A stretch of DNA of 33,459 bases from Lentisphaeria bacterium. GTDB taxonomy: Bacteria > Verrucomicrobiota > Lentisphaeria > Victivallales > UBA1829. Below the pieces are notes generated by a model, which was given only the letters and a program-made list of their open reading frames with translations, did not search any database and had not been told where the DNA came from. Shown one piece after another: positions 1-7,891 of the stretch. The stretch lies in contig JAGBXB010000004.1 in NCBI GenBank assembly GCA_017629515.1, positions 1 to 33,459 on the forward strand, written 5' to 3'. Both the position numbers and the translations under genes were made by a program. Positions within the stretch are counted from its first letter, which is position 1; every line of letters starts with the position of its first letter.

Positions 1-45
1 AGGTGTGAAGAGCTTTTTTTGCATTCGCAAAAACAGCGTGAAGTG

Positions 46-59
46 CGCCCTGTCGGGCG
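46..59. repeat. Short GC palindrome, REP-like
   Basis: CGCCC TGTC GGGCG is a perfect 5-bp stem with a 4-nt loop. It resembles the short hairpins clustered at 33184-33424, such as GCCCT TAC AGGGC. It is probably a solitary member of the same repeat class; the family link is inferred from similarity only. Confidence 0.4.
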
Positions 60-264
60 TAAGGATGAGTAGTTTTTATAATTTTTTTTGAGGTAATACA
101 ACGGAAAAACACATACTTGACAAGTTGCACTCACAAGAACTTCAATGAGAGTAAACGATTGTTTTTTCATCCTGCATCCTTTCTGTTCAAATTTATATTT
201 TTCAAGGTGTTTCTGTAATGAGCTATCTGCTTTCTGAACAATATTATATATCATATTTTCCCTG

Positions 265-343
265 TTTCAATATTTTGAAAGGGATTTTTGATGCAAATAA
301 AAGACAAAGATTTTCAAAATATAGACATTTTCTGCTTGAAAAT
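265..343. promoter_or_regulatory. AT-rich inverted repeats, candidate operator region
   Basis: TTTCAA TATT TTGAAA (265-280) is a perfect palindrome. ATTTTCAA (310-317) and TTGAAAAT (336-343) form a second inverted pair sharing the same TTTCAA/TTGAAA core. The pair ends about 13 nt before the candidate -35 element at 356. The shared core upstream of a regulator gene suggests protein binding, possibly autoregulation by the AraC-type product. This is inference. Confidence 0.35.
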
Positions 344-355
344 ATTTTTTGACAG

Positions 356-383
356 TTGTAATTCTCCGGCCATGAAGTATAGT
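356..383 (+). promoter_or_regulatory. Candidate sigma70 promoter of the AraC-type gene
   Basis: TTGTAA (356-361) lies 16 nt before TATAGT (378-383), about 40 nt upstream of the start codon at 423. A better -35 match, TTGACA (349-354), has a spacer of 23 nt to the same -10, which is too long. Confidence 0.45.
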
Positions 384-422
384 AAGACGGAAAAATAATG
401 CAAAAAACAAGGGAAAGAATAT

Positions 423-1391
423 ATGAAAAAAGGTTGTGCTGATACTCCTTTGATGGACGGAAAGAACGGTAAAAGAAGACACCGTTCCGGACTGAATGTT
501 TCAGAACGCCTTGCCACGGAAAGTTTTTTCCTCGTACGGAAAACAGAGCGGAAAGGATGTTCTGAAATCGCTTATGAAAACCAGTACGAAAATGCGCTTA
601 TGCAGGCTCCCTGTTTCAATCTTTCCAGTTGCGGAAAAACTATATTCACCGGCGGGGAATTCAAATACAGAAAGTACGGTATAGCCAATAACAATATCTG
701 GAAATTCCACTACATAACAGAGGGAACAGGGCTTTTTTTCTGCGACGGAAAAGAATATATTCTGGAAAAAGGGGATATTTTTCTTGATCCTTTTACAGAA
801 GATTTTGTTATTTCGGTGAAACCGGGAGAAACCATGCAGAGAGTTTTTTTTGATTTTACCGGAGGGCTTGCGGAAAGTTTCTTCCTCACCCCGGAGATCA
901 CAGGGTACTCTCCTGTTATCCTTTCCCAACCGCAATCTTCTGTACTTCTGCCCTGTTTTGAAGAACTGCTGGCTTTGGGGGAAGCCAATCCGCCGGATGC
1001 CTCCTTTACGGCTTCCAAAATTATTTATTCCTTTGTGATAGATCTTGGCAGGCTCCGGAAACATGCTTCCAGGGACATCCGTTACAAACTTTATTCCATC
1101 CTTGAACCCCTTACATTCAAAAAATATGACCTTGACGCTTTGGCGGAATCCGCAGGCATGTCCCGCAGGACTCTCAACCGTTTCTTCCTTAAAAATATGG
1201 GGATGACTCCTGTGGAATATATCCGCATACAGAAAATCAATTTTGCCGCCCATGCACTGAAAACCACCGGTACATCCATTTCCGAACTTGCCCGGATGCT
1301 TGCTTACAGTTCCCAATCCTTTTTTTCCAGGGATTTCCGTCTTATTATGAAAGTCTCCCCGACGGAATACCGGCAGAAATATGGGAAATAA
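423..1391 (+). CDS. AraC/XylS-family transcriptional regulator
   Basis: This is a 322-residue protein. The middle (about 65-190) looks like the cupin-like sensing domain of AraC regulators, with a run of short strands around GTGLFFCDGKEYILEKGD. The C-terminal 100 residues form the paired helix-turn-helix domain: YDLDALAESAGMSRRTLNRF is the first HTH and the segment ending SPTEYRQKYGK is the family's terminal helix region. AGGGAAAG at 410-417 supports the start at 423. The first 60 residues are basic and unlike the family, so a later start near 600 is possible. It stands alone and faces the minus-strand ABC operon. The ligand and target genes cannot be told from sequence; in this group such regulators often sense sugars. 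Confidence 0.85.
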   Translation: MKKGCADTPLMDGKNGKRRHRSGLNVSERLATESFFLVRKTERKGCSEIAYENQYENALMQAPCFNLSSCGKTIFTGGEFKYRKYGIANNNIWKFHYITEGTGLFFCDGKEYILEKGDIFLDPFTEDFVISVKPGETMQRVFFDFTGGLAESFFLTPEITGYSPVILSQPQSSVLLPCFEELLALGEANPPDASFTASKIIYSFVIDLGRLRKHASRDIRYKLYSILEPLTFKKYDLDALAESAGMSRRTLNRFFLKNMGMTPVEYIRIQKINFAAHALKTTGTSISELARMLAYSSQSFFSRDFRLIMKVSPTEYRQKYGK

Positions 1392-1433
1392 AAGTCAGAT
1401 CAGGCTTCCATCGTTTTTCTCTGTTCATTGCAG

Positions 1434-1477
1434 AAAAAAGGCTGCTGCTTACCTTTTTCAAGGTTTTGCAACAGCCC
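1434..1477 (-). terminator. Rho-independent terminator of the ABC operon, repeat-like
   Basis: On the minus strand GGCTGTTGC (1476-1468) pairs with GCAGCAGCC (1448-1440) over 9 bp with one G-U. Inside it, ACCTT and AAGGT close a GAAA tetraloop, and six T residues follow (1439-1434). It sits between convergent genes and should end the ABC operon. Its loop-side sequence, GGGCTGTTGCAAAA then AAAAAGGTRAGC, is shared with the repeat at 33027-33070. Confidence 0.8.
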
Positions 1478-1503
1478 TTTATATCTGATTGAAGGAATAA
1501 TTT

Positions 1504-2241
1504 TTACAATACTTTGGAGAAGAACTCTTTTGCTCTGGGATTATCCGGATTGCGGATGACCTCATCGGGTGTACCGGAAATCACGATCTGCCCATGATCC
1601 ATGAAAAAGATCCTGTCGGCTACTTCCGCCGCAAAGCCGATCTCATGGGTGACTACCGCCATGGTCATCCCCTCCCGGGCAAGTTCTTTCATAAGGGAAA
1701 GTACTTCGCCGACCATTTCCGGGTCAAGTGCGGAGGTGGGTTCATCAAAAAGCAGTACATCCGGATTCATGGCAAGCGCCCGGATAATGGCAATACGCTG
1801 TTTCTGTCCGCCGGAAAGCTGGGAGGGATAGGAATCGCGTTTGTCGAATAATCCGATCCTCTTCAAGAGCATATCCGCTTTATCCGATGCCTCTTTGGCT
1901 GTGAGGCGACCGGTTTTTACCGGGGCAAGTGTAATATTCTTGTGGATGGTCAGGTTGGGGAAAAGATTAAAGTGCTGGAACACCATTCCCACCTGCTGAC
2001 GGAATTTATTGATATTGTTCTTTTTATCTGTTACATCCGTACCTTTGAAAAATATATGACCGGATGTCGGGGTTTCCAGAAGATTCAGACAGCGCAGGAA
2101 TGTACTTTTGCCCGAACCGGAGGGGCCGACAATGAAAAGAACTTCCCCTTTTCTTACTTCCGCATCCACATTGTTCAGGGCTTTCACGCCTCCCTGAAAC
2201 TCTTTGACCAGTCCTTTTACTTCAAAAATATTTTCATTCAT
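1504..2241 (-). CDS. Polar amino acid ABC transporter ATPase (GlnQ/HisP type)
   Basis: The 245-residue protein energises uptake through the membrane partner encoded just upstream. Walker A is GPSGSGKST (39-47), the signature is LSGGQ (142-146), Walker B is VLLFDE (162-167) and the switch histidine is H199. Length and motifs fit the PAAT family (GlnQ, HisP, ArtP). The start overlaps the end of the permease gene by 8 nt, so the two are translationally coupled in one operon that ends at the repeat-like terminator at 1434-1477. The amino acid carried cannot be fixed from the ATPase. Confidence 0.93.
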   Translation of the reverse strand: MNENIFEVKGLVKEFQGGVKALNNVDAEVRKGEVLFIVGPSGSGKSTFLRCLNLLETPTSGHIFFKGTDVTDKKNNINKFRQQVGMVFQHFNLFPNLTIHKNITLAPVKTGRLTAKEASDKADMLLKRIGLFDKRDSYPSQLSGGQKQRIAIIRALAMNPDVLLFDEPTSALDPEMVGEVLSLMKELAREGMTMAVVTHEIGFAAEVADRIFFMDHGQIVISGTPDEVIRNPDNPRAKEFFSKVL

Positions 2242-3688
2242 TTTCTTTCAACCTTTTTTCCAGTTTGCCCATAAGTGAACTCAAAAATATGACCACGGCA
2301 AGGTAGATCAATGCTACGGCAATAAGCGGGAAGAATGCGTCGTATGTCTGACTGCGGATGATATCCCCGCCCTTTGTCAGATCCTGCAAAGCGATATATC
2401 CCGATACACTTGTTTCTTTCAGAAGAACGATAAATTCATTCCCCAGAGCCGGCAGTACATTTTTGAATGCCTGGGGTATAACGATCTCCCGCATGGTCTG
2501 GAAGTAGGAAAGTCCCAGACTTCTGCCAGCTTCCATCTGCCCCTTGTCGATGGACATGATCCCCGCACGGAAGATTTCCGCAACATAAGCACCCGAATTG
2601 ATACCGAAGGCAATGACCGCAACAAGGACTTTATCTATATCCCAGCTGCCGAAGATCACAAAGTAGATGATAAGGAGCTGGACCACCACCGGAGTACCCC
2701 GGATGACGGTCAGATACATTCTGCAGAAGAAATCCGGGATCTTGTATCTGCCGGTCTGGATCGCCGTACTGCGGATGAGGGCCACCACGAAACCGATGAC
2801 CAGCCCCATAAGAACGGCAAAGAAAGAGATATACAAAGTAACAAGGAAACCCCGCCACAGGTAAAGATAGCGTTTGTCCTTGATAAAGTTGAGTTCAAAA
2901 GCCTCTTTCACGCCGATCCAGAAATATTTACTGTCCTCCACCAGCAGATCTGCCGCCGTTTCCGTATTCTGTTCTTTGTACTTCCGGATGATGGAGTCCA
3001 GAAGACCGTTTGCTTTCATCTCATTGAGTACTCTGTTGAAATCCTCCAGGAGTTTGACATTCTTTTTGGAAATGGCAAAGGCATATTCCTCACTGGTGAG
3101 GGGGCGGGGGAGAAGCCGCAAACCTGTCTGCTGGGAAAGATATACTTGCGCGGGTTCCCCGTCAATGACCACTGCATCCAGTTTGCCGGAAACCAGAGCC
3201 GTTACCGCAAGGGCGCCATTGGCGAATCTCTGGGGTTCTTTGATGTTTTTGGTCACAAAAAGATCCCCGGTGGTACCGTGCTGAACACCGATGGTGTATT
3301 TTTTCAGATCTTCGGTGGTGTGGATGGGGGAATTGTCTTTTACGATAACCACCTGTTGGGCTGTTACATAGGGAACGGTGAAATTGATCTGTTTTTTCCG
3401 GTCTTCCGTTACGGTGATCCCGGATGCAGCCACGTCTGCTTTTCCGGATTGAACAGCAGTGATGACAGAATCAAAACTCATATCCTGAATTTTCAATTCA
3501 TACCCCAGAGTGTCGGCAATGTGCCGGATGATGGCGGGGTCGATGCCGTCCACTTTATCTCCTGTCCTGAATTCATAGGGCGGGAAAGTGGCTTCTGTCA
3601 CCATGGTGAGTTTGGGTTTGTCCGATTTCCCGCAACTGCAAAGGAGAAGTGCAGAAAGCAGGAAAATAAAGCAACTGAATCGTTTCAT
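2234..3688 (-). CDS. Fused amino acid-binding protein and ABC permease (GlnH-GlnP type)
   Basis: This 484-residue protein joins two transport parts in one chain. Residues 1-19 form a signal sequence with a possible lipobox ending at C19 (LCSC). Residues 25-255 are an SBP_bac_3 solute-binding domain, with the family's opening [20 protein letters not shown] and [15 protein letters not shown]. Residues about 280-475 are a HisM/GlnP permease domain with several membrane spans and the ATPase-docking loop starting EAGRSLGLS. It is likely a lipid- or membrane-tethered uptake system for a polar amino acid. Such fusions are known in several phyla. AAGGAA precedes the start, and a promoter with an overlapping inverted repeat lies upstream. 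Confidence 0.92.
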   Translation of the reverse strand: MKRFSCFIFLLSALLLCSCGKSDKPKLTMVTEATFPPYEFRTGDKVDGIDPAIIRHIADTLGYELKIQDMSFDSVITAVQSGKADVAASGITVTEDRKKQINFTVPYVTAQQVVIVKDNSPIHTTEDLKKYTIGVQHGTTGDLFVTKNIKEPQRFANGALAVTALVSGKLDAVVIDGEPAQVYLSQQTGLRLLPRPLTSEEYAFAISKKNVKLLEDFNRVLNEMKANGLLDSIIRKYKEQNTETAADLLVEDSKYFWIGVKEAFELNFIKDKRYLYLWRGFLVTLYISFFAVLMGLVIGFVVALIRSTAIQTGRYKIPDFFCRMYLTVIRGTPVVVQLLIIYFVIFGSWDIDKVLVAVIAFGINSGAYVAEIFRAGIMSIDKGQMEAGRSLGLSYFQTMREIVIPQAFKNVLPALGNEFIVLLKETSVSGYIALQDLTKGGDIIRSQTYDAFFPLIAVALIYLAVVIFLSSLMGKLEKRLKENE

Positions 3689-3721
3689 ATCTTATTCCTT
3701 ATTTTAAATAAAAACAAAAAT

Positions 3722-3750
3722 AAGATACTCCCTGATCAGCCTTTTTTCAA
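3722..3750 (-). promoter_or_regulatory. Candidate promoter of the amino acid ABC operon
   Basis: On the minus strand TTGAAA (3750-3745) is followed after 17 nt by TATCTT (3727-3722), 34 nt before the start codon at 3688. The -35 element and half the spacer lie inside the inverted repeat at 3735-3775. Confidence 0.5.
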
Positions 3751-3775
3751 CCCGTAAACAGGAAAAAGGGCTGAT
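3735..3775. promoter_or_regulatory. Inverted repeat overlapping the ABC promoter, candidate operator
   Basis: ATCAGCCTTTTTTC (3735-3748) and GAAAAAGGGCTGAT (3762-3775) are complementary over 14 bp with one imperfect pair and a 13-nt loop. It overlaps the -35 of the minus-strand operon and ends 14 nt before the plus-strand promoter at 3790. It could be an operator for the divergent pair or an RNA hairpin. Confidence 0.4.
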
Positions 3776-3789
3776 AATAGCCGAAAAAC

Positions 3790-3818
3790 TTGACTTTTTA
3801 CCTCTTTGATGGTAAATT
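3790..3818 (+). promoter_or_regulatory. Candidate sigma70 promoter of the PHP-phosphatase operon
   Basis: TTGACT (3790-3795), a 17-nt spacer and TAAATT (3813-3818) lie 31 nt before the start codon at 3850. Confidence 0.55.
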
Positions 3819-3849
3819 TATAGGGTCGTCAATAAAAGGAAAGAATAAA

Positions 3850-4506
3850 ATGAAGATCGAACTTCACGCCCATTCAAAAGAAATTTCTTCCTGCGGAAAA
3901 CTTTCTGTGGAGGAACTTGTGCCTCTTTATGCCGCTTCCGGATATGATGCTCTGGTTCTTGCCAACCATTTCAACCGGGAAACGGCAGACCGCCTGGAAA
4001 AAAGTGAAAAGAAAAATTTTGATGAACTGTATTTTGATACATACGAAAAAGCATATTCCTGCGGGAGAAAAAATGGTCTGCTTGTTTTAAATGGTTTTGA
4101 AATCAGGTTCGATGGCTCTTCCAATGATTATCTCCTTTACGGTATGGACAGGGAGACGGCAAAGGATTACAGAAGATTTTTCCCCATGAGCGCAGAAGAA
4201 TTCGGCTCTTTTGCCAGAGAGAAAGGTTTCCTCTTTTATCAGGCACACCCTTTCCGTAAAGGAATGAAGATCGTGGATCCGGCGTGTCTTTTCGGTATGG
4301 AAGTGAAAAATGCACACCCCCGGCATGACAGCAGTAATGATATTGCGTTGCTCTGGGCGGAAAAATTTTCTCTGCATAAGATCGGCGGATCGGATTGCCA
4401 TCAGAAACAGGATGTCGCCGGAAGCGGGATCATTACGGAAAGAAATGTGGAAAATATGGCTGACCTTGTTTCCGTTCTGAAAGAAGACGCTTATACAATT
4501 ATATAA
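3850..4506 (+). CDS. PHP-domain metal-dependent phosphoesterase
   Basis: The 218-residue protein opens with ELHAHSKEIS, the first metal-binding motif (H6, H8) of PHP phosphoesterases. It later shows YQAHPFR, GMEVKNAHPRHD and GGSDCH, matching the histidine and aspartate ligands of the family. The length is short for the usual 250-280 residue form. The substrate is unknown; relatives hydrolyse nucleotides or histidinol phosphate. ATG at 3850 is chosen over an upstream TTG because AAAGGAAAG lies 6 nt before it and the promoter would overlap the longer form. The next gene begins 12 nt downstream, so the two are co-transcribed. Confidence 0.85.
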   Translation: MKIELHAHSKEISSCGKLSVEELVPLYAASGYDALVLANHFNRETADRLEKSEKKNFDELYFDTYEKAYSCGRKNGLLVLNGFEIRFDGSSNDYLLYGMDRETAKDYRRFFPMSAEEFGSFAREKGFLFYQAHPFRKGMKIVDPACLFGMEVKNAHPRHDSSNDIALLWAEKFSLHKIGGSDCHQKQDVAGSGIITERNVENMADLVSVLKEDAYTII

Positions 4507-4518
4507 AGAAGGATAGAG

Positions 4519-4980
4519 ATGCAGAAAGAAAAAATAAAGATCATGTTTATCTGTCACGGCAATATCTGCCGCAGTCCCATGGCGGAATTTGTGATGAAAG
4601 AACTTGTCCGGCAGGCAGGGCGGGAGGAGGATTTTGTGATCGCTTCTTCCGCAACAAGCCGGGAGGAACTGGGCAATCCCGTCTATCCTCCGGCACAGAG
4701 AGTCCTGAGAGCACACAATATCCCCTTTGAAAGAAGAGAGGCAAGGAGATTTACAGCCGGAGAATATGAAGAGTGGGATCTTTTGATTTGTATGGATAAA
4801 AATAATCTGCGGAATCTCTCCGTGATCACCCCTGACCCGGATGGAAAAGTACGGCTTCTTCTGGATTATGCCGGAAGAAAAGGCGCGGAAGTGGCAGATC
4901 CCTGGTGGACGGGAAATTTTGATGAAACCTGGCAGGATGTGCTTGACGGGTGCAGGGGACTGCTGGATGCGCTTTCCTGA
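4519..4980 (+). CDS. Low-molecular-weight protein tyrosine phosphatase
   Basis: The 153-residue protein carries the active-site loop FICHGNICRSPMAEF near the N terminus, with nucleophile C12 and R18 (C-X5-R). The later ADPWW segment supplies the family's general acid aspartate. The length is typical. It removes phosphate from tyrosine or from phosphoarginine in the cytoplasm; the substrate cannot be told apart here. AAGGATAGAG precedes the ATG. It follows the PHP gene in one operon, giving two phospho-hydrolases together. In many bacteria such enzymes counter a tyrosine kinase of capsule synthesis, but no kinase is in this window. Confidence 0.92.
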   Translation: MQKEKIKIMFICHGNICRSPMAEFVMKELVRQAGREEDFVIASSATSREELGNPVYPPAQRVLRAHNIPFERREARRFTAGEYEEWDLLICMDKNNLRNLSVITPDPDGKVRLLLDYAGRKGAEVADPWWTGNFDETWQDVLDGCRGLLDALS

Positions 4981-5027
4981 AAAAAGGGAAAAAAAGGAAT
5001 TTTTTTGTTACGGAAAGGAGGAAAAAT

Positions 5028-5858
5028 ATGGGTGGAAAAACAGAAAAAAATGCTTCGTTTGAAGAAAAAAACAGAAAAAAACAGAAAAAAAATGGAAAAT
5101 TTTTTGCCGTTGACTTGAAAAAAATACAAATATGTTGTATAGTATTAGAACTTTTTGCAGGAATATGTCTGTGCGGAGCAGAAAATGTGTCCGCCGGAAA
5201 GATAGCCTCTGAAAAGAAAAATCTTGCGGAGATCGAACGATTGAAAGCAGAAATAACGCTGCTTCAGGAAGAAAAAAAAGTGATCCGCAGGGAGCTGCTT
5301 GAAACTCTTGATAAAAATACGATGCTGACCGGGAAATTGAAGCAAATGGAATTGAGTATTGCTTCTGTAACTGAATCATTGTCACCTGTATATGCAGGGG
5401 AGCGTGAGGAGGAACTGGTGGAGTCTCTGAGAACTGTTATGCAAAGCTCAGTAGCATTGGCGTCGGCTTCGGGATCCTTGTGTGCAGAGTTGGATAAAAT
5501 GCTCATGCGCAAGGATATATCCGACTCTGTAACTGCCGCCAAGCTGCGAATTTTGATCAACAGTATATCAACAGAACTCCGTAAAATCGCCATCCTCAAC
5601 ACTCCTGCTGTCCCTCCCAGTGGATTTGAATCATGCAGGATCCTCAACACCGATTTCAGTTTGAATGCCGTATCTGTATCAGCCGGTTACCGTAACGGTA
5701 TCCGTCATGGTATGCTTCTTTATACTCCCGATGGCAAAAATGTGATCAGGATCACCGCTGTAAGAAATTTCGTGAGTGCCGGAATCGTAAGCAGCGGGGA
5801 TATCAGAAAACTCGGTATCGGAATGGAATTGAGAGTGCGTAAAGGCATTGGAAAATAA
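5028..5858 (+). CDS. Membrane-anchored coiled-coil protein of unknown function
   Basis: I do not recognise a named family. The 276-residue product starts at 5028 behind a strong site (AAAGGAGG, 5015-5022). Residues 1-32 are very lysine-rich. Residues 33-50 are hydrophobic (a signal anchor, or a signal peptide cut before ENVSAG). Residues 61-115 are heptad-rich coiled coil. The last 70 residues (RILNTDFSLNAVSVSAGYRNGIRHGM onwards) resemble small beta-barrel ends seen in envelope proteins of PVC bacteria, where a line about stored values and a G-x-R-x-G-M turn recurs. An excellent promoter lies within its 5' end. It precedes rplV by 78 nt. Confidence 0.7.
   Translation: MGGKTEKNASFEEKNRKKQKKNGKFFAVDLKKIQICCIVLELFAGICLCGAENVSAGKIASEKKNLAEIERLKAEITLLQEEKKVIRRELLETLDKNTMLTGKLKQMELSIASVTESLSPVYAGEREEELVESLRTVMQSSVALASASGSLCAELDKMLMRKDISDSVTAAKLRILINSISTELRKIAILNTPAVPPSGFESCRILNTDFSLNAVSVSAGYRNGIRHGMLLYTPDGKNVIRITAVRNFVSAGIVSSGDIRKLGIGMELRVRKGIGK
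5115..5143 (+). promoter_or_regulatory. Strong promoter-like site inside the coiled-coil gene
   Basis: TTGAAA (5115-5120), a 17-nt spacer and TATAGT (5138-5143) form a near-consensus sigma70 promoter. It lies about 90 nt inside the coding sequence starting at 5028. It could drive the ribosomal operon from within, or indicate that the true gene start is later, or be chance in an AT-rich stretch. Confidence 0.45.
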
Positions 5859-5936
5859 TATTCGTAAGAATTTAACATAAAACAACAAACAATATTCGAC
5901 ACTCAATATTATCAACCGAAAGGGAAGAGAAAAAAC

Positions 5937-6275
5937 ATGGAAGTGCGGGCAATAACAAAGTATGTCCGGATATCGCCCTCCAAAGCATTGGAGATCTCCC
6001 GTCTCATTCAGGGGAAATCTGTCAATGAAGCGTTGGCGATAGTCGAAATCAGTCCGCGGAAAGCCGCTCGGCTTTTTGCCAAGACTCTCAAGAGTGCTGT
6101 GGCAAATGCAGAGGGTGAACCGAATCACTTGAACAGAAACGATCTTAAGGTGAAGCGCGCTGCCGCTGATCCCGGTCCGATGCTGAGACGCTATCGTCCG
6201 AAAGCCAGAGGTTCCGCCGGTCGTATTCACAAACGCATGAGTAACTTTACCGTTATTCTGACAGACGAAAAATAA
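5937..6275 (+). CDS. rplV: Ribosomal protein L22 (uL22)
   Basis: The 112-residue protein lines the exit tunnel of the 50S subunit and binds 23S rRNA. EVRAITKYVRISPSKALEIS is the conserved N-terminal core, and the basic GPMLRRYRPKARGSAGRIHKR hairpin near the C terminus reaches the tunnel. AAAGGGAAGAG lies just before the ATG. It is the first ribosomal gene in the cluster: rpsS and rplB, its usual upstream neighbours, are absent. The 78-nt gap before it is AT-rich and repeats the octamer AATATTCG, without a clear promoter. Confidence 0.97.
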   Translation: MEVRAITKYVRISPSKALEISRLIQGKSVNEALAIVEISPRKAARLFAKTLKSAVANAEGEPNHLNRNDLKVKRAAADPGPMLRRYRPKARGSAGRIHKRMSNFTVILTDEK

Positions 6276-6287
6276 AAGGGGCGTATT

Positions 6288-6980
6288 GTGGGACAGAAAG
6301 TAAATCCTATTGGGCTTAGACTTGCCCTGAACAAGAATTGGAGCTCCCGCTGGTTTGCCACCAAGGCCAACTACGGTACATGGCTCCTTGAAGACCTGAA
6401 AATCAGGAACTTTATCAAAAAGAATTACAATCAGGCCGGAATCGCCCGCATTGTGATCGAACGCGCCAGCAGCAACATCCGCGTAACGATTCTTGCAGCC
6501 CGTCCCGGACTTCTCATCGGCCGCAAAGGTGCAGATCTGGATACCATCCGCGAGGCAGTGTCCAAACTTCTGAACGGCCGTGAAGTGATCGTTGATGTGG
6601 TGGAAGTAGCTTCCCCTGACACCAACGCTCAGCTGGTTGCCGAAAACGTAGCACAGCAGCTGGAACGCCGTATCGCTTTCCGTCGTGCTATGAAGAAAGT
6701 CATCCAGACCGCAATGGAACAGGGTGCCGAAGGTATCAAGATCCAGTGTGCCGGTCGTCTCGGACTTGCTGAATTGGCAAGAACAGAACACTACAAGGAA
6801 GGGCGTACTCCCCTTCACACCTTGAAGGCTTTTATCGATTATGGTTTTGCCGAAGCCAATACAACTGCCGGCAAGATCGGTGTGAAAGTCTGGATATGTC
6901 ACAAAGAATCTATGGAGGAAATGCAAAATGCCGTTAATGCCAAAAAGAGTAAAGCACAGAAAGGTGCAGCGCGGCAGTAA
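6288..6980 (+). CDS. rpsC: Ribosomal protein S3 (uS3)
   Basis: The 230-residue protein sits at the mRNA entry site of the 30S subunit. It starts with GTG ([11 protein letters not shown] is the universal start of the family) behind AAAGGGG. The KH domain shows [13 protein letters not shown], with the GRKG loop at 78-81. The C-terminal domain ends normally, then adds a tail (about 210-230, rich in Lys, Gln and Ala). This tail overlaps the start of rplP by 53 nt. It lies 12 nt behind rplV. Confidence 0.97.
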   Translation: MGQKVNPIGLRLALNKNWSSRWFATKANYGTWLLEDLKIRNFIKKNYNQAGIARIVIERASSNIRVTILAARPGLLIGRKGADLDTIREAVSKLLNGREVIVDVVEVASPDTNAQLVAENVAQQLERRIAFRRAMKKVIQTAMEQGAEGIKIQCAGRLGLAELARTEHYKEGRTPLHTLKAFIDYGFAEANTTAGKIGVKVWICHKESMEEMQNAVNAKKSKAQKGAARQ

Positions 6981-7350
6981 TGCCGGGCTCTCCCAGCGGT
7001 GCAACGAACTTGATTTCGGTGATTTCGGTCTGCAGGCGATGGATCGCACGCAGCTCACCGCCAATCAGATAGAAGCCGCCCGTGTGGCGATCACCCGTGA
7101 AATGAAACGTCGCGGTAAAGTGTGGATCCGGGTATTCCCTTACAAACCCTACACCAAGAAACCTTTGGAAGTCCGTATGGGTAAAGGTAAAGGTGCTGTG
7201 GAATACTGGGTAGCCCCTGTGAAACCCGGCCGCGTACTGTTCGAGATCAGCGGATGCTCCCCCGCTGTTGCCAAGTCCGCAATGTGCCTTGCAGCAGCAA
7301 AGCTCCCCATCAAATGCAAAATGATCACACGCCCCGGCGTGGAAGCATAA
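6928..7350 (+). CDS. rplP: Ribosomal protein L16 (uL16)
   Basis: The 140-residue protein of the 50S subunit helps place tRNA in the A and P sites. [13 protein letters not shown] after three extra residues is the family N terminus, and [22 protein letters not shown] is the conserved centre. I chose the ATG at 6928, since GGAGG (6914-6918) lies 9 nt upstream; the ATG at 6937 would give the more standard MPKRV start at less suitable spacing. Either way the gene begins inside the 3' end of rpsC in another frame, which implies coupled translation. Confidence 0.96.
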   Translation: MPLMPKRVKHRKVQRGSNAGLSQRCNELDFGDFGLQAMDRTQLTANQIEAARVAITREMKRRGKVWIRVFPYKPYTKKPLEVRMGKGKGAVEYWVAPVKPGRVLFEISGCSPAVAKSAMCLAAAKLPIKCKMITRPGVEA

Positions 7351-7362
7351 GAGAGGCTGAAG

Positions 7363-7566
7363 ATGAAAAATCAGATCAATTTCAAAGAAATGTCCGACGC
7401 CGAACTTGTAGCTCAGATTGAAGAGCTGCGCAAGGAAAAGTTCAATACCCGTGCGCAGGCAAAAGCCGGTCAGAACGAGAATCCCGTGAAAATGAGAACG
7501 ATCCGCAGAAATATTGCCCGCGCTCTCACTGAACAGACTCTCCGGGCAAATGCCAAAAAAGCATAA
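7363..7566 (+). CDS. rpmC: Ribosomal protein L29 (uL29)
   Basis: This 67-residue two-helix protein lies at the tunnel exit of the 50S subunit. MSDAELVAQIEELRKEKFNTRAQ followed by NPVKMRTIRRNIARALT is the standard L29 pattern, ending in a lysine- and alanine-rich tail. It follows rplP by 12 nt and is followed by rpsQ, the order of the classical S10 operon. Confidence 0.96.
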   Translation: MKNQINFKEMSDAELVAQIEELRKEKFNTRAQAKAGQNENPVKMRTIRRNIARALTEQTLRANAKKA

Positions 7567-7592
7567 TAACCGGAAACAAAGAGGATTAAGAA

Positions 7593-7868
7593 ATGGCAGA
7601 AGAAACAAAATGCTGCGAACGCGGTAACCGCAAAAGCAGAGTCGGGCAGGTCGTGAGCGATGTCCAGAACAAGACTGTTGTTGTTCAGGTCATCACCCGT
7701 ATCCCGCACAAGAGATATAAAAAGGTCGTGAAAGTACGTAAGACCTACTATGTTCACGATGAAGAGAACCAGGCGAAAGTCGGCGATGTAGTTCGTATCG
7801 CTGAAACCAGACCTTTGAGCAAACTCAAACGCTGGCGTCTTGTTGAAATTGTCAGCCGTCCTGAATAA
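7593..7868 (+). CDS. rpsQ: Ribosomal protein S17 (uS17)
   Basis: The 91-residue protein is an OB-fold primary binder of 16S r[24 protein letters not shown] and [19 protein letters not shown] are the conserved strands, and [24 protein letters not shown] is the characteristic end. The first 10 residues, including two cysteines, extend beyond the usual start. AGAGG lies 8 nt before the ATG. Confidence 0.96.
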   Translation: MAEETKCCERGNRKSRVGQVVSDVQNKTVVVQVITRIPHKRYKKVVKVRKTYYVHDEENQAKVGDVVRIAETRPLSKLKRWRLVEIVSRPE

Positions 7869-7891
7869 GGCGTTCCCAAGGAGATCATACT

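Larger units (their letters stand above)
1..422. other. Gene-free leader upstream of the AraC-type regulator
   Basis: I see no convincing coding sequence here. The stretch is AT-rich and holds a small GC palindrome (46-59), two AT-rich inverted repeats (265-280 and 310-343) and a promoter candidate (356-383). The first bases, AGGTGTGAAGAGC followed by a T run, resemble the 3' half of the terminator-like repeat seen at 1434-1477 (minus strand) and 33027-33070. The window may therefore begin inside another copy, but the 5' half is outside the window. Confidence 0.6.

Noticed and set aside
5679..7064. A 461-codon minus-strand frame opposite rplV and rpsC
   Set aside because: It spans the antisense of two ribosomal genes and the spacer, with no ribosome site or family features.
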